DNA of 64,000 nucleotides from Planctomycetota bacterium (GCA_027623235.1 JAQBVJ010000006.1:1-64000); one strand, 5' to 3'; positions 17,980 to 27,989 are shown, counted from the stretch's first letter. Program-made: numbers and translations. The notes: generated from the letters alone by a model not told the origin.

Positions 17980-18357
17980 GTGTCGGAGTGGACGCAGGCT
18001 GCTGTGAAAACCGGTCTCTGATGCGGCGCTGCGAACTTCACCCGCCGGAGTCTCCGGCTTCGACGCCTGCCCCGATCGTTGGTTCCCGAACGGCCCTGAT
18101 TCAGAGAACGCGGGCGATCATAGTCGCCGCGATAGAGCCGGGTCAAAATGCGAGTCGTCGGTTACTCCAGACCGAACCAGGAATTTCAGGTCGAGATTCC
18201 TGCTCGTGCTCCCCGAAAAATAAACGGCCCGTGTCGCTCATTCGACCCTCAGAATCGGGTCAGTCGGCCTGAGCCAGATCGTTTTGCGGATCGCTGAATG
18301 TCAGGATTCTCATGAACGGGCCTCGCAGCGAAATCGACTCTCACAGCCTTCGCGGCA
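17980..18357. other. Intergenic gap, little recognised
   Basis: 378 bp between two same-strand genes. It should contain the kinase promoter. A small palindrome GCCGGAG-T-CTCCGGC lies at 18044-18058. Short open frames exist on the plus strand but have no domain and no ribosome-binding site. Confidence 0.5.
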
Positions 18358-19938
18358 TCATTTGCTGACGTTTCCCGTCGTCCACTGGCCGTCGATGGAT
18401 CGCCAGCAGCCGGAATTTGGATTTTTATCCTGCAGCAGCGCAGGCAGCCGGTGAGGGCGGATGTTGTCGTAACTTTGCAGCATGGCGAAGCGGTGAATGG
18501 AAGTTGGCATACCGACTGCCGTGAACGTCGGATGTCCGGTCGCGGGGAACGGGCCGCCGTGATTCATCGCCGCGCTGACGGCGACTCCGGTCGGCATCTT
18601 GTCGTTGAGCAGACGGCCGACCTTCGTTCGAAGAGCCGGGGCCAGCGAGTCGTAAAGCTCGTCGTCGCTGCCCTGAGAGCAGCTGTAGATACAACCAGTC
18701 AGATTTCCTTCGAGCGATTCGGCAATTGCCGTGAGCTGTGCGGCATTCTCGGCCACAACGAACAGCGAGCTGTTTCCAAACGCCTCGGCCTGGAGCCCTT
18801 CGGGATCGGCGAGAAACGTCGAGCCGCCCACTCGAAGCAGCGTGTTCTGATGAGAGTACCCGCTCCCGCCGCCGGGCCGGCCACCGGTAACGAGTGTCGC
18901 GCCCGCTTTCTGCAGCGCGGCCAGGCCAGCCGCGAAATGCTTGCCGACTCCTTCGCTGAGAAACGTACCGACTGGCGCTTCGCTGAATCCCGACGCGACC
19001 GATGCGATGAACGCTTCGGTCTGCTCGCCCGCGACGACAGCCACGATGCCAGGGTTCGTGCAGAACTGGCCGGTGCCCATCAGGCAACTGGCCGTGAAAC
19101 CGGCCGCAAGCTCGTCGCCTTTCTCGGCGATTGCGCCAGGCAGGATGAAGACCGGATTAATGCTCGACAGTTCCAGGTAGATGGGATTTCCGCCGCGATC
19201 GGCCGCCTCTTTGAGGAACAGTCCGGCACCGCGCGCTCCCGTGTAGCCTGTCGCTCCGAGGCGAGGATCGCCCACCAGCTTCGCCCCGTCGTCATGGTTC
19301 GTTCGATAAACAAGCTGCACGAAACCGCTCGGCATTTCCGTTTCCTGAGCGGCCAGCCGAGCTTCCTCAGCAAACAGCCGTGTCGTGCCCGGGTGAGACG
19401 AGTGTCCTTTCGCGATGACGGGATTGCCCGCAGCGACCGCCGCTGCGAAATCGCCTCCTGAGATTCCGTTGAAGGCAAACGGAAAATTGTTCGGACCGAA
19501 AACCGCGACCGGCCCGATCGGGCCAAACATCGAGCGAATGCCGGCTGCGGTATCGATCGTGGCGGTGGCCCACGAGCCTTCTCTTGCCGCGGTCGCGGCC
19601 TGACGAAGTTGATTCGTCGTCCGAGGAAGCTCGACACCTTTCAATCGTCCGGCTGCGGGTAACGCTGTTTCCTGGTTGGCCATGTCGACCAGTTCATCGG
19701 TGCGAGCCTCAATCCGGTCCGCGTAACGTTCCAGAAAAGCGGCGAAGCGCTCTCCGCTCCAGCCTCGCATTTGACGCGACGCTTCCGCAGTCGCTTCGAG
19801 CGCGGCATCAACCTCCGACCACGGGCTGACCGGGTAGTCACCGTCGATCGGTTGTTTGGTCGCCGGATTCACAGCCTGAAACGTGCTCGTTCCGGTTGAG
19901 GGAATCCATTCGCCATTGATCAGTACGTTGTGAGCCAT
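18358..19938 (-). CDS. Aldehyde dehydrogenase, alpha-ketoglutarate semialdehyde type
   Basis: 526 residues from ATG 19938, with GGAAAG 6 bp upstream; the frame extends further 5' but without homology. The motifs and length match the ALDH subfamily of 2,5-dioxovalerate (alpha-ketoglutarate semialdehyde) dehydrogenase: VFGPNNFPFAFNGISGGD, GNPVIAKGHSSHPGTT, the general-base Glu in YLELSSINP and the catalytic Cys in GQFCTNPG. The enzyme oxidises 2,5-dioxovalerate to 2-oxoglutarate with NAD(P)+, the last step of non-phosphorylative pentose, galactarate or hydroxyproline breakdown. A dehydratase of the galactarate/altronate family is encoded 15 kb away (35252-36796). No dedicated pathway neighbour is adjacent. 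Confidence 0.9.
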   Translation of the reverse strand: MAHNVLINGEWIPSTGTSTFQAVNPATKQPIDGDYPVSPWSEVDAALEATAEASRQMRGWSGERFAAFLERYADRIEARTDELVDMANQETALPAAGRLKGVELPRTTNQLRQAATAAREGSWATATIDTAAGIRSMFGPIGPVAVFGPNNFPFAFNGISGGDFAAAVAAGNPVIAKGHSSHPGTTRLFAEEARLAAQETEMPSGFVQLVYRTNHDDGAKLVGDPRLGATGYTGARGAGLFLKEAADRGGNPIYLELSSINPVFILPGAIAEKGDELAAGFTASCLMGTGQFCTNPGIVAVVAGEQTEAFIASVASGFSEAPVGTFLSEGVGKHFAAGLAALQKAGATLVTGGRPGGGSGYSHQNTLLRVGGSTFLADPEGLQAEAFGNSSLFVVAENAAQLTAIAESLEGNLTGCIYSCSQGSDDELYDSLAPALRTKVGRLLNDKMPTGVAVSAAMNHGGPFPATGHPTFTAVGMPTSIHRFAMLQSYDNIRPHRLPALLQDKNPNSGCWRSIDGQWTTGNVSK

Positions 19939-20012
19939 GATGTCTTTCCAGGTCTGTTTACGCTTGAGCGGTCGGGATGCGAGCTGTCTCGCGAGAACCA
20001 GAATGTGGACCG

Positions 20013-23000
20013 CTATTTCGGCTTGACTGCTCCCGGGTAAGGTTGCGAGCCGCCTCCCGGACGGAAACCCGGGAACGGCATGCCGGGGCGGAGGAAGTCC
20101 GCACTGCTGCTTTCTGTCGAGACGAACTGAAACGCGCTGACGCGCTGTTCCGGTTGCAGGATGACTTCCCACTCCGTCGTCTGATTCGCCACAGTCGGCC
20201 GGTCGGACCAGTTGTACTGAATCCCTCCCGTTCCGGACGAAACAAATTTCTGGAACGCCTTCAGGTCGTAGCCTTTCTCGATTATCGCCTCAGCACCACC
20301 GAGCTTTGAGAAAATGTTTCGGTGAACGGCCAGCTCTGAGGAACCGAACGCGGACTCAGAGGGAGCCGCTGCAAAGTGCAGGCCAGCCGTCGAACAGTCA
20401 TGGAATGTGTTGTTGAAAACCGAGATGTTTCTCAGGTTGACATCGATTCCCGCAAACGTGATCCCCATTCCGGCCTGGCTGATGATCGAATCTTTGATCG
20501 TGACAAAGCTGGCGCCGGCCTCAAAAACGATTGCCGAATTCTGCGGCCCGAAAAACCGACAGCCAGTTATCTCAAACCGCGACGCCTCGCCGGCGGCGAA
20601 ATCGATGCCGACCGAGTTGCCTCCGCTGGGATTGAAGCGGACGTTCTCGATCACAAATTCCTCGTTGGACGATCCCGACGCTTCGTTGCTGCGGATGCCG
20701 GCTTTTGAGTAGCCGGAAATCGTGACGTTCTTGAGTGTCGACCGGTCGACGTCTCCGTTGAGCTCGACCGCGTTGTCGCGTCCGCTGGCGTCAATTTCGA
20801 ATCCCTCAAGCCGGAAGTTCTCCATGTTCGTCAGCGTGAAGACAGGCCCGTTGCCTGAAGGATTGAGCACGGTCGGCGTGCCTCCTTGCTCGACGATCAG
20901 TTGAATTCCTTCGGGGTACTTGTGATCGGAATTGTCGACGACGATCGACTCGGGATACTTGCCTCCCGAAACCGTGACAACAATCTTCGTTCGTCGAGAA
21001 GCCCGATGACTCGCCTTTGTGTCTCGGAAATACTTCAGCAGAGCGGCGAACGTTTTGAAGTTTCCATCCGGGCCGACGGTCAGGCTGTAGCCAAGGAATT
21101 TGGCAGGGCCGCCACTGCCTGGTGTGCCACTGCCGGTCGTGCCACTGCCGGTCGTGCCACTGCCGGTCGTGCCATTCTGGCCGGTGGTCCCTTCCCCACT
21201 TCCCGCTTGACTGTCACCGCCTTTGTCATCACCTCCGCCGCCAAACATGTAGAACGCGCCGCCGCCAAGGGCGAGGACGACGATGATTCCGGCAATCAGG
21301 CCAACGGGTGAGCTGGGCTTTTTCTTTTGCGGACGGACTGAGGTTGCGGGAGCGGCCGCGGGTTGTGTCGAGAAGCCAGCCGACGGATCGAACCCGCCCG
21401 GGACCGGCACGGGCGCCGTTGGATCGAAACCGCCAGTAGCGGGCGCAGGCGCTGTCGGATCAAACACGGGTTGCGGCGCTGCGGGAACCGGGAACGGCTC
21501 CGCGACTGGGGCAGCCGCGACCGGCTGGGCAGGCGACGGTTCGAACGAGGGAGCGGTCGCTGACTCGTGCGCGGAAAAATTCGGGAACGGAGCCGGCTCC
21601 GGAGCGGGCGTCGTGTTGAAATCCGGCGGAGCAAATCCGGCCGGTGCCGTGTCCGCCGGTGGTCCGGGAAAGACCGGTGCGTCCGGTACGAATGCGGCGG
21701 GAGCGGCCTCGACCGGAGACTCTGATATTGGCTCGGCAGCTGGTATTGGCTCGGCAGCGGGCTGCGATCCAGGCGGAGTCGTCAAAGTCGGCTCGTTCAC
21801 ACGGCTGTCGTGAATCGAAGATCTGCCCGGGAGGCCGGCAAACAGGTCTTCGTCCCGCGAGTCGTCCGAGGGGGACTCGGCCACTTCGAGGAATTGCAGT
21901 TCCGCCGGTTGTTCGAAGACTGCGACTTCCTGCGCTGAGGGGCCTTCAACGAGTGGTGCCTTCTGGATGCGCTGATCAAGGACCGTGTCATCCTCAGCTT
22001 GTTGAACCGGTGCGTCGCCTCGAGCCAGTTTCGATGAACCAGGGTTGCTGGCGCCCGTGGCAACGGCCTCCGATGTGAGCAGGTCGTTGGCCGGCTCCGT
22101 TTGGATTGGTGCTGCGGCTGGCGGTGACTCGCTGACCGGAGCTGCCTCAGTGAGATGAGTCGGCTTGTGTGCTGACGCTGCTTCTGTCACGACAACCGGT
22201 GGAGCGGAGTCGGATTCGGCAAATGCGAGCGGCAGTCCAGGAAACGTCGCGGAAGAATCGCCGGTCGGAGCAGCCCCCGGTTCGGCAGGAGTCGGCTTCA
22301 CGGCGGATGCTGCCGGCGCTGTCGCAACAGGAGCCGCTGGCGACACAACCGGGGCAGCAGCGGGAGCCACTGGTTTCGCCGCCGGAGCCACTGGCTGAGC
22401 CGTCGGGGTCACAGGAGCGGCGACAGGTGAGACCGGCATCGCAGTCGGTGCCGCCACATCCGATCCGGACAGAATTTCCGTATGGCTGTTTTTCCAGCCA
22501 GCACTCGCGTTCCGCGCCAGCCAGTTCAGCAGCACCGTCGACACTTCGCCCATCGACGAATAACGGTCCTCTGGTTTCTTGGCCATCATTTTCCGTGTGA
22601 TCACGGCAAGGCTTTCCGGAACGTCGGCTCGCGTCTCCTTCATCTCCAGCGGCTCTTTCATCTGATGCCACATCAGACGCTGTGCGATTGAGCCTTCGTT
22701 AAACGGGGGTCGGCCGGTCAAGGCGAAGTACATCGAACAGCCCAGGCTGTAAATGTCCGCCCGGTTATCGACGAGGTGACTGTCGAGCGCCTGCTCGGGC
22801 GAAAGATAGTCGGCCGTGCCCAGCACTTTCTCATCATGAGCCACTGTCAGCGAAGCTTCGTCGCCGCCCGCCACTTCCGCGAACCGGGCCAGTCCGAGGT
22901 CGAGCACTTTCACAACGCCGTTCTCGTCCAGCAGCAGGTTGCCCGGCTTGACGTCCCGGTGGACCAGCCCATTCTGATGAGCATGATCGAGCCCGAGAGC

Positions 23001-23558
23001 GGCCTGCCGACAGAACTCAGCGGCATCCTCAAAGCTGAGTGGCCCGTCCTCTCTGACGACTTCCTGAAGGTCTTGGCCTTTGACGTACTCCATGATCAGA
23101 AAATGAATTTCCTGATTCTTCTCCACCTCCATGTCGATGTCGTAGGCGCGGACGATGTTAGGGTGATCGAGCGACGCCACGGCCTGGGCCTCGCGATGAA
23201 ATCTCGCCAGGTACGAAGAGTCGTTGACCTTCTTGATTGGCAGAACCTTGATCGCACAGGGACGCCGCATGAGCGTGTGTTCGGCGAGGTAAACGGAGCT
23301 CATGCCGCCTTTGCCGAGCAGCTTTCGCAGCCGATACTTGCCGAGCCGGAAGCCCTTGTGCTTCCCCTTCTGCAGCTTGTCGACCTGCCAGTCCGTGAGG
23401 TGGCCGTGACTGACCATCCACGAACCGATCGCCGAAGAACTGGCGACGTCGACACCGGATTCCTGCATCGTCCCCATCAGCGACTTGATTCGGTCATGCT
23501 CGATCAGGTCGCTTTGCTTCAACACGTTCAGAAACGAGTCAGCTGTAAGTTTTGCCAT
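20013..23558 (-). CDS. Ser/Thr kinase with extracytoplasmic parallel beta-helix domain
   Basis: 1181 residues. A short N-terminal helical segment (1-70) precedes a kinase domain (75-346) with LGKGGMSSVY, Lys 104, HRDVKPGN (200-207), DLG (220-222) and SPEQALD. A 400-residue Pro/Ala/Glu-rich linker follows, with no fold expected, then a membrane helix at about 750-770 (VGLIAGIIVVLALGGGAFYMF) and a Gly/Thr linker encoded by 15-bp tandem repeats. The remaining 370 residues form a right-handed parallel beta-helix with regular turns (VFTLTNMENFRLEGFEID, NVTISGYSKAGI), as in pectate-lyase-like carbohydrate-binding proteins. A sensor with an external beta-helix that controls a cytoplasmic kinase is the natural reading. 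The ligand is unknown; no lyase active site is obvious. Confidence 0.92.
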   Translation of the reverse strand: MAKLTADSFLNVLKQSDLIEHDRIKSLMGTMQESGVDVASSSAIGSWMVSHGHLTDWQVDKLQKGKHKGFRLGKYRLRKLLGKGGMSSVYLAEHTLMRRPCAIKVLPIKKVNDSSYLARFHREAQAVASLDHPNIVRAYDIDMEVEKNQEIHFLIMEYVKGQDLQEVVREDGPLSFEDAAEFCRQAALGLDHAHQNGLVHRDVKPGNLLLDENGVVKVLDLGLARFAEVAGGDEASLTVAHDEKVLGTADYLSPEQALDSHLVDNRADIYSLGCSMYFALTGRPPFNEGSIAQRLMWHQMKEPLEMKETRADVPESLAVITRKMMAKKPEDRYSSMGEVSTVLLNWLARNASAGWKNSHTEILSGSDVAAPTAMPVSPVAAPVTPTAQPVAPAAKPVAPAAAPVVSPAAPVATAPAASAVKPTPAEPGAAPTGDSSATFPGLPLAFAESDSAPPVVVTEAASAHKPTHLTEAAPVSESPPAAAPIQTEPANDLLTSEAVATGASNPGSSKLARGDAPVQQAEDDTVLDQRIQKAPLVEGPSAQEVAVFEQPAELQFLEVAESPSDDSRDEDLFAGLPGRSSIHDSRVNEPTLTTPPGSQPAAEPIPAAEPISESPVEAAPAAFVPDAPVFPGPPADTAPAGFAPPDFNTTPAPEPAPFPNFSAHESATAPSFEPSPAQPVAAAPVAEPFPVPAAPQPVFDPTAPAPATGGFDPTAPVPVPGGFDPSAGFSTQPAAAPATSVRPQKKKPSSPVGLIAGIIVVLALGGGAFYMFGGGGDDKGGDSQAGSGEGTTGQNGTTGSGTTGSGTTGSGTPGSGGPAKFLGYSLTVGPDGNFKTFAALLKYFRDTKASHRASRRTKIVVTVSGGKYPESIVVDNSDHKYPEGIQLIVEQGGTPTVLNPSGNGPVFTLTNMENFRLEGFEIDASGRDNAVELNGDVDRSTLKNVTISGYSKAGIRSNEASGSSNEEFVIENVRFNPSGGNSVGIDFAAGEASRFEITGCRFFGPQNSAIVFEAGASFVTIKDSIISQAGMGITFAGIDVNLRNISVFNNTFHDCSTAGLHFAAAPSESAFGSSELAVHRNIFSKLGGAEAIIEKGYDLKAFQKFVSSGTGGIQYNWSDRPTVANQTTEWEVILQPEQRVSAFQFVSTESSSADFLRPGMPFPGFRPGGGSQPYPGAVKPK
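21124..21168 (-). repeat. 15-bp tandem repeat, three copies plus a partial
   Basis: Unit GTGCCACTGCCGGTC on the plus strand, three perfect copies followed by a degenerate fourth. It lies inside the kinase gene and encodes repeated GTTGS just outside the membrane helix. Such coding minisatellites can change linker length by slippage without breaking the frame. Confidence 0.85.
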
Positions 23559-23830
23559 AGCAGCTGTGCTGTTCTACGAGGTTGCGGTTCAGTTCGAGCG
23601 GCTGAGGACTCGCGCCTGTCCTGTTCAAAACACGGTCCTGCCGTCGTGATCCGTGTCGGATTCATTCTTTTTCGCCCGCCACGATGAACGTGGCGAGTGG
23701 CACCTCGCCGTCGCTGACAGTTCGGGTGAATTTTCGATCCATCGAATCCTGCACGCGATGCTCAGTGCTGCTAAATTACCAGTCGCGTACCGGCCATGCC
23801 AGCCTCACCCCCCTTGATTGATCGTTCCAG
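23559..23830. promoter_or_regulatory. Divergent intergenic region with overlapping hairpins
   Basis: 272 bp between the beta-helix kinase (-) and the molybdopterin oxidoreductase (+), so promoters for both must lie here, though no confident -10/-35 pair was picked. Two overlapping palindromes occur: GCCACG-atgaa-CGTGGC (23678-23694) and GGCGAG-TGGCAC-CTCGCC (23692-23709). They could be a REP-type element or a binding site. Confidence 0.4.
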
Positions 23831-25927
23831 ATGTCGAACGAAATTCCCGCTCGTCGAACTGCCAGAGCCGTCTGCCCGTTTGACTGCCCCGACACGTGCT
23901 CCATGCTCGTCACGCTGGAGGACGATCGCGTGGTCAGCGTTGCCGGCGATCCCGAACACCCTTTTACCGACGGATTTCTCTGCCACAAAGTCTCGCGGCT
24001 GCCCGAGCGGATTCATCACCGGGACCGGCTGCTTTTCCCATTGAGACGAACCGGTCCGAAAGGCAGCGGACAGTTTGCGCGAATCACCTGGGACGAGGCT
24101 CTCGATGAGATCGCCTCGCGTTTCCAGTCGATTGCCGAGGGACCACACGGGCCGCAGGCCATTCTCCCTTACAGCTACTGCGGCACGATGGGGAAGATTC
24201 AGAGTGAGAGTCTCGACCGGCGTTTCTTCGGCCGCCTGGGAGCGTCACTGCTCGACCGGACAATCTGTGCGACGGCTGGCGGCGCCGGATACCGCTACAC
24301 GATCGGGTCAGGGCAGGGCACCGACCCGGAGGCGTTCCCCGAAAGTCGCTACATCATCAACTGGGGCTCGAACACGGCCGTCACAAATTCGCACCTGTGG
24401 GCGAAGATGGTCCACGCTCAAAAACACAACGGAGCCCGCATCGTCACGATCGACCCGCACCGCTCGCAGACTGCCGCGCGGTCTGACTGGCATCTCGCGC
24501 CGCGACCGGGGACGGACGCGGCACTGGCTCTGGGAGTGATGCACGTTCTGTTTCGCGACGGGCTGCAGGACGAGGAGTATCTCGCGCGGGCCACGATCGG
24601 TGCGGAAGCTCTCAAAGCGAGAGTGCTCGCCGATTACCCGCCCGAACGAGTCGCGCAGATCACCGGTCTCGACAAAGCGGACATCGAGCAACTGGCCCGT
24701 GAGTACGCTTCGACTTCGCCCGCCGTCGTTCGAGTCAACTACGGACTCCAGCGTCACGCCGGTGGCGGGATGGCCGTCCGCACGATCGCCTGTCTGCCGG
24801 CGATCATCGGATCCTGGCGGCACCGCGCGGGCGGTATGCTGCTTTCAACGAGTGCTCTGTTCCCGCTCAACCTGCAGGGCCTCCAGCGACCGGACCTCGT
24901 CCCTGCCGGAACTCGAACGATCAACATGGTGCAGCTGGCCGAGGCGCTGCATGGCGAGCTCCCCGGCCCGCCTGTCGAAGCGATTTACGTTTACAATTCG
25001 AACCCGGCGTCCGTCTGCCCCGACCAGGGGCGAGTTCTCTCCGGCCTCCTCCGCGACGACCTTTTCACCGTCGTCCACGAGCAGTTTCCGACCGACACCG
25101 TTCAGTACGCCGACATCGTTCTGCCGGCCAGCATGTCGACCGAGCACCTCGATATTCACCCTGCGTACGGGCATCCCTATCTGCAGCTGAACGAGCCGGT
25201 GATGTCGCCGCCCGGCGAGTGTCGCTGCAACACCGACGTCTTCCGCACGCTGGCCAGGCGGCTTGGATTCGAGCCGCACCTCTTCCAGGTGTCCGACCGG
25301 GACCTCGCGCGGGAAATGCTGTGGGAGAACCAGGAAACTCAACCGGCCGCTGTGCGGGGCATCACTGTCGACCGGCTGTCCGCCGAGGGTCCGATCCGGC
25401 TCAACCTGTCCGACGAGCCGCCGTTCGCCTCCGGTCAGTTCCCCACGCCGAGCGGCAAGTGCGAATTCTACTCCGAGACGCTGGAACGACTCGGCTTCGA
25501 TCCGCTGCCGACGTGGCATCCGCCGGCCGAGTGTCATGAGAGTGCCCCCGACCTGGCCGCGAAGTTTCCGCTGCAGATCGTCACGCCTCCCGGAAGGCAC
25601 TTTATCAACTCGACGTTTAACGAAGTCGACTCGCTGCGCGCGATCGAAGCCGGACCGCACATCGAACTGTCCCGCGACGATGCCGCCGCGCGAGGGATTG
25701 AAAATGGAAACCTCGTCCGCGTCTTCAATGATCGCGGCGAGTTCGAAGCCACTGCGGTCGTCGGAGAATCGGTCCGCCCCGGAGTCGCCATGGCCCCGTC
25801 AATCTGGTGGAACCGCTACGCCGGCAACAAAGGCAACTCGAACCTGACAGCGTCCACCCGGCTGACCGACTTCGGAGGCGGTGCGACGTTCTTCGACAAT
25901 CTCGTCGAAGTCGAGCGAGTCGACTGA
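23831..25927 (+). CDS. Molybdopterin (bis-MGD) oxidoreductase
   Basis: 698 residues of the DMSO-reductase/formate-dehydrogenase superfamily. The N-terminus carries a 4Fe-4S ligand set C15-X3-C19-X3-C23-X27-C51, followed by the Mo-MGD binding domain (WDEALDEIASRF, NWGSNTAVTNSHLW, VTIDPHRSQTA) and the C-terminal molydopterin dinucleotide-binding barrel (FPLQIVTPPGRHFINSTF, near 580-698). No Tat signal is seen, so it should be cytoplasmic. Similar stand-alone proteins are annotated as molybdopterin-containing oxidoreductases of unknown substrate. No small electron-transfer subunit is encoded next to it. It is the only plus-strand gene between 11.6 and 28 kb. Confidence 0.92.
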   Translation: MSNEIPARRTARAVCPFDCPDTCSMLVTLEDDRVVSVAGDPEHPFTDGFLCHKVSRLPERIHHRDRLLFPLRRTGPKGSGQFARITWDEALDEIASRFQSIAEGPHGPQAILPYSYCGTMGKIQSESLDRRFFGRLGASLLDRTICATAGGAGYRYTIGSGQGTDPEAFPESRYIINWGSNTAVTNSHLWAKMVHAQKHNGARIVTIDPHRSQTAARSDWHLAPRPGTDAALALGVMHVLFRDGLQDEEYLARATIGAEALKARVLADYPPERVAQITGLDKADIEQLAREYASTSPAVVRVNYGLQRHAGGGMAVRTIACLPAIIGSWRHRAGGMLLSTSALFPLNLQGLQRPDLVPAGTRTINMVQLAEALHGELPGPPVEAIYVYNSNPASVCPDQGRVLSGLLRDDLFTVVHEQFPTDTVQYADIVLPASMSTEHLDIHPAYGHPYLQLNEPVMSPPGECRCNTDVFRTLARRLGFEPHLFQVSDRDLAREMLWENQETQPAAVRGITVDRLSAEGPIRLNLSDEPPFASGQFPTPSGKCEFYSETLERLGFDPLPTWHPPAECHESAPDLAAKFPLQIVTPPGRHFINSTFNEVDSLRAIEAGPHIELSRDDAAARGIENGNLVRVFNDRGEFEATAVVGESVRPGVAMAPSIWWNRYAGNKGNSNLTASTRLTDFGGGATFFDNLVEVERVD

Positions 25928-25986
25928 GCGGTCGCCCGTTTCGGGGGCCTCGCCCTTCCGGCCGATCCGCCGTCAAACGGCGATCG

Positions 25987-27774
25987 CTACTTGTTGGTCA
26001 GCGAAAACGCTCCGTCCCAGTCGGAGGGTGGTGTGTTTCCGAATTCGCCCATGCGCGATTCCAGAAAACCACGCGGCCCGTCTTCGGGGAGGCTCTTCAG
26101 TCTGGTGAGTGCCGCAGCCCACTCCCCGGCGATGACGGCGTCCACGGCAGCTTCGAATTCGGCAAGCTGCTCGCTGCTCGGCGAGTCGTCGGTCCCTTCC
26201 GGCGGGAGAAGCTGGCTGACTGTGATCGGCTCGTGCATTCCTTTCGGACGGACTCGAGCAAGCTTTCTTAACCGACCTTCTTCCGGTTTCAGAAACTGGC
26301 GACAGAAATCCGCGGTCGCTTCGTCAACGCAGACCTGGACGCCGTACTGTTTGGACATCGTTTCGAGCCGGGCTCCCTGATTCACGATGGGGCCGAAGAC
26401 TCCCACCTTCGCCTGCCGGGGAGTTCCAATCTGACCGGCCAGGGCGTTGCCGTGAGCGATGCCGATTCCGACCGAGAATCCCTCCAGCAGCCCGTCAACA
26501 CGATTGCCGTTTCGGAATGCCGCCAGGATCGCCAGCGCCGCGCGGCAGGCCTGCATCGGTCCCTCATTCAGCTTCACCGGCCAGCCCCAGAAGCCCAGCG
26601 CGGCGTCGCCCTGGAAATCGGCAATTGTGCCTTCCGCATCGAGAATGCTGTTCGTCATGACGGCAAGGGCTTCCTTCACGCATCGCAGCAGCGAATGCAG
26701 GTCGTCACGAAACTTCTCGACCTTCAACGAGAACCCGCGGACGTCGCAGAACAATACAGAGATGTCACGCTCTTCCGGTTCCAGACGGACAGTCTTTCCG
26801 GTCAGGCTCTCCACAACGGACGGTGAAAAGAACGCACTGAACTGCGTCTTCTGGTCCTGCAGCACTCGCATGTGACGAACCGAGCCAATGAACTGAGCCA
26901 TCAGTTCAGCGAATCTCAGATCGCCGCCAAGGCTCTCATGCGTGACCACTCCGGTCTCTTTGCCGGAAACGTAAAGGCACCAGCCCAGGCAGGAATCGGC
27001 GAGGATCGGTGTGCAGAACGCCCAGTTGAGCCCCTCGGTAATCGTGAATTCCGCGAAATTCGACCCCGATCGGATGGACTCCTCGTCCCACAGATGCGAG
27101 ATACTTTCGCGGCTGTTCAACGCGGAGAGGATCAGCGTCCGGCTGGGCAGGAAGGACCCATGGAATTGCTCGCGCGTCGCGACGCGCATCATCGACGGCT
27201 TGTCGGCAAGCTGTGAAACCCGCGGAGCTTCCTGGTCTTCTGCCGTCAGATCGTACTGCACGACCGCGGCCGCTTCGGCACGCGGAACGCCTTCGAGAAG
27301 CAGCTCAACAAGACGAGCGGCAAATTCGTCATCGCCGGGTGAGTCATCCATGATTCGCGGCAGACGCGATAGCAGTTCAATCTGCCCGTTGGCGTCGCGA
27401 AACCGGACCCCCGCCAGGTCGTGCTGATGAAAGCTCCCTTCGATTCCATCGGTTGGCATCTCGCCCACGTCGGCCGTGTCGACCTGTACGACAAATTCGG
27501 TCTCGCCGATGTAGAACGTTCGGCCGGGTGGAATGTGCGCCCGGCGAACAACCTCGCCGTCGATTTGAATGGGATTGCGGGCATCGTCGAGACACACAAC
27601 GTTGAGCAACCGTCCGTCCCAGAACAGGTCCGCGTGCTCGCGCGAGATTTTCCGATCCCACGAGACTTCGAAACCATCCGCCGGCTTGCGGCCGATGCGT
27701 ACTGTCTCGCCCGGCACGAGATCGAAATCAGCATCGCCCTCACAGTCTTTCCCCTTTAAGGTCAGCCGAGCCAT
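25987..27774 (-). CDS. FHA-GAF-class III nucleotidyl cyclase, second copy
   Basis: 595 residues from ATG 27774 (AAGGA 12 bp upstream); the frame is open 58 codons further but that extension looks non-coding. Same architecture as 12788-14554: FHA (VRIGRKPADGFEV, ISREHADLFWD), GAF-like middle, and a catalytic domain starting SVLFCDVRGF. Metal aspartates (CDVRGF, FQGDAAL) and the catalytic Asn/Arg (IVNQGARLE) are present. As in the first copy, the Lys position is Asp (TIADFQGD) and the Asp/Thr position is Pro (VFGPIVN). The conserved C-terminal tail (WDGAFSLTNK versus WDGIIRLTQK) shows the two are true paralogues. It is 59 bp from the convergent molybdopterin gene. Confidence 0.88.
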   Translation of the reverse strand: MARLTLKGKDCEGDADFDLVPGETVRIGRKPADGFEVSWDRKISREHADLFWDGRLLNVVCLDDARNPIQIDGEVVRRAHIPPGRTFYIGETEFVVQVDTADVGEMPTDGIEGSFHQHDLAGVRFRDANGQIELLSRLPRIMDDSPGDDEFAARLVELLLEGVPRAEAAAVVQYDLTAEDQEAPRVSQLADKPSMMRVATREQFHGSFLPSRTLILSALNSRESISHLWDEESIRSGSNFAEFTITEGLNWAFCTPILADSCLGWCLYVSGKETGVVTHESLGGDLRFAELMAQFIGSVRHMRVLQDQKTQFSAFFSPSVVESLTGKTVRLEPEERDISVLFCDVRGFSLKVEKFRDDLHSLLRCVKEALAVMTNSILDAEGTIADFQGDAALGFWGWPVKLNEGPMQACRAALAILAAFRNGNRVDGLLEGFSVGIGIAHGNALAGQIGTPRQAKVGVFGPIVNQGARLETMSKQYGVQVCVDEATADFCRQFLKPEEGRLRKLARVRPKGMHEPITVSQLLPPEGTDDSPSSEQLAEFEAAVDAVIAGEWAAALTRLKSLPEDGPRGFLESRMGEFGNTPPSDWDGAFSLTNK

Positions 27775-27989
27775 CCTGGTCGATTCCTTCTGCGCTCGCT
27801 GCTTTCTGCGGTTTCCGGGGTGACTGGCAACGGCACAGCCGATCCAGGCGAAGCTTACGGCGTGCTCTGTCCAACGGGAATGGGAGGCCTGTCCGGACTG
27901 AAAAGGCCAGGAGTGGCCTGCCACGAGTCGTTCGGTTCCGAATTCCAATCAAACTGAAAGACTTGAATTAAGGACCGGAGATTCAATAA

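Noticed and set aside
18451-19461. 336-codon open frame on the plus strand
   Set aside because: Antisense to the aldehyde dehydrogenase, which has all family motifs.
21124-21168. Short direct repeats as a CRISPR array
   Set aside because: Units are 15 bp with no spacers, are in frame, and encode a Gly/Thr linker.
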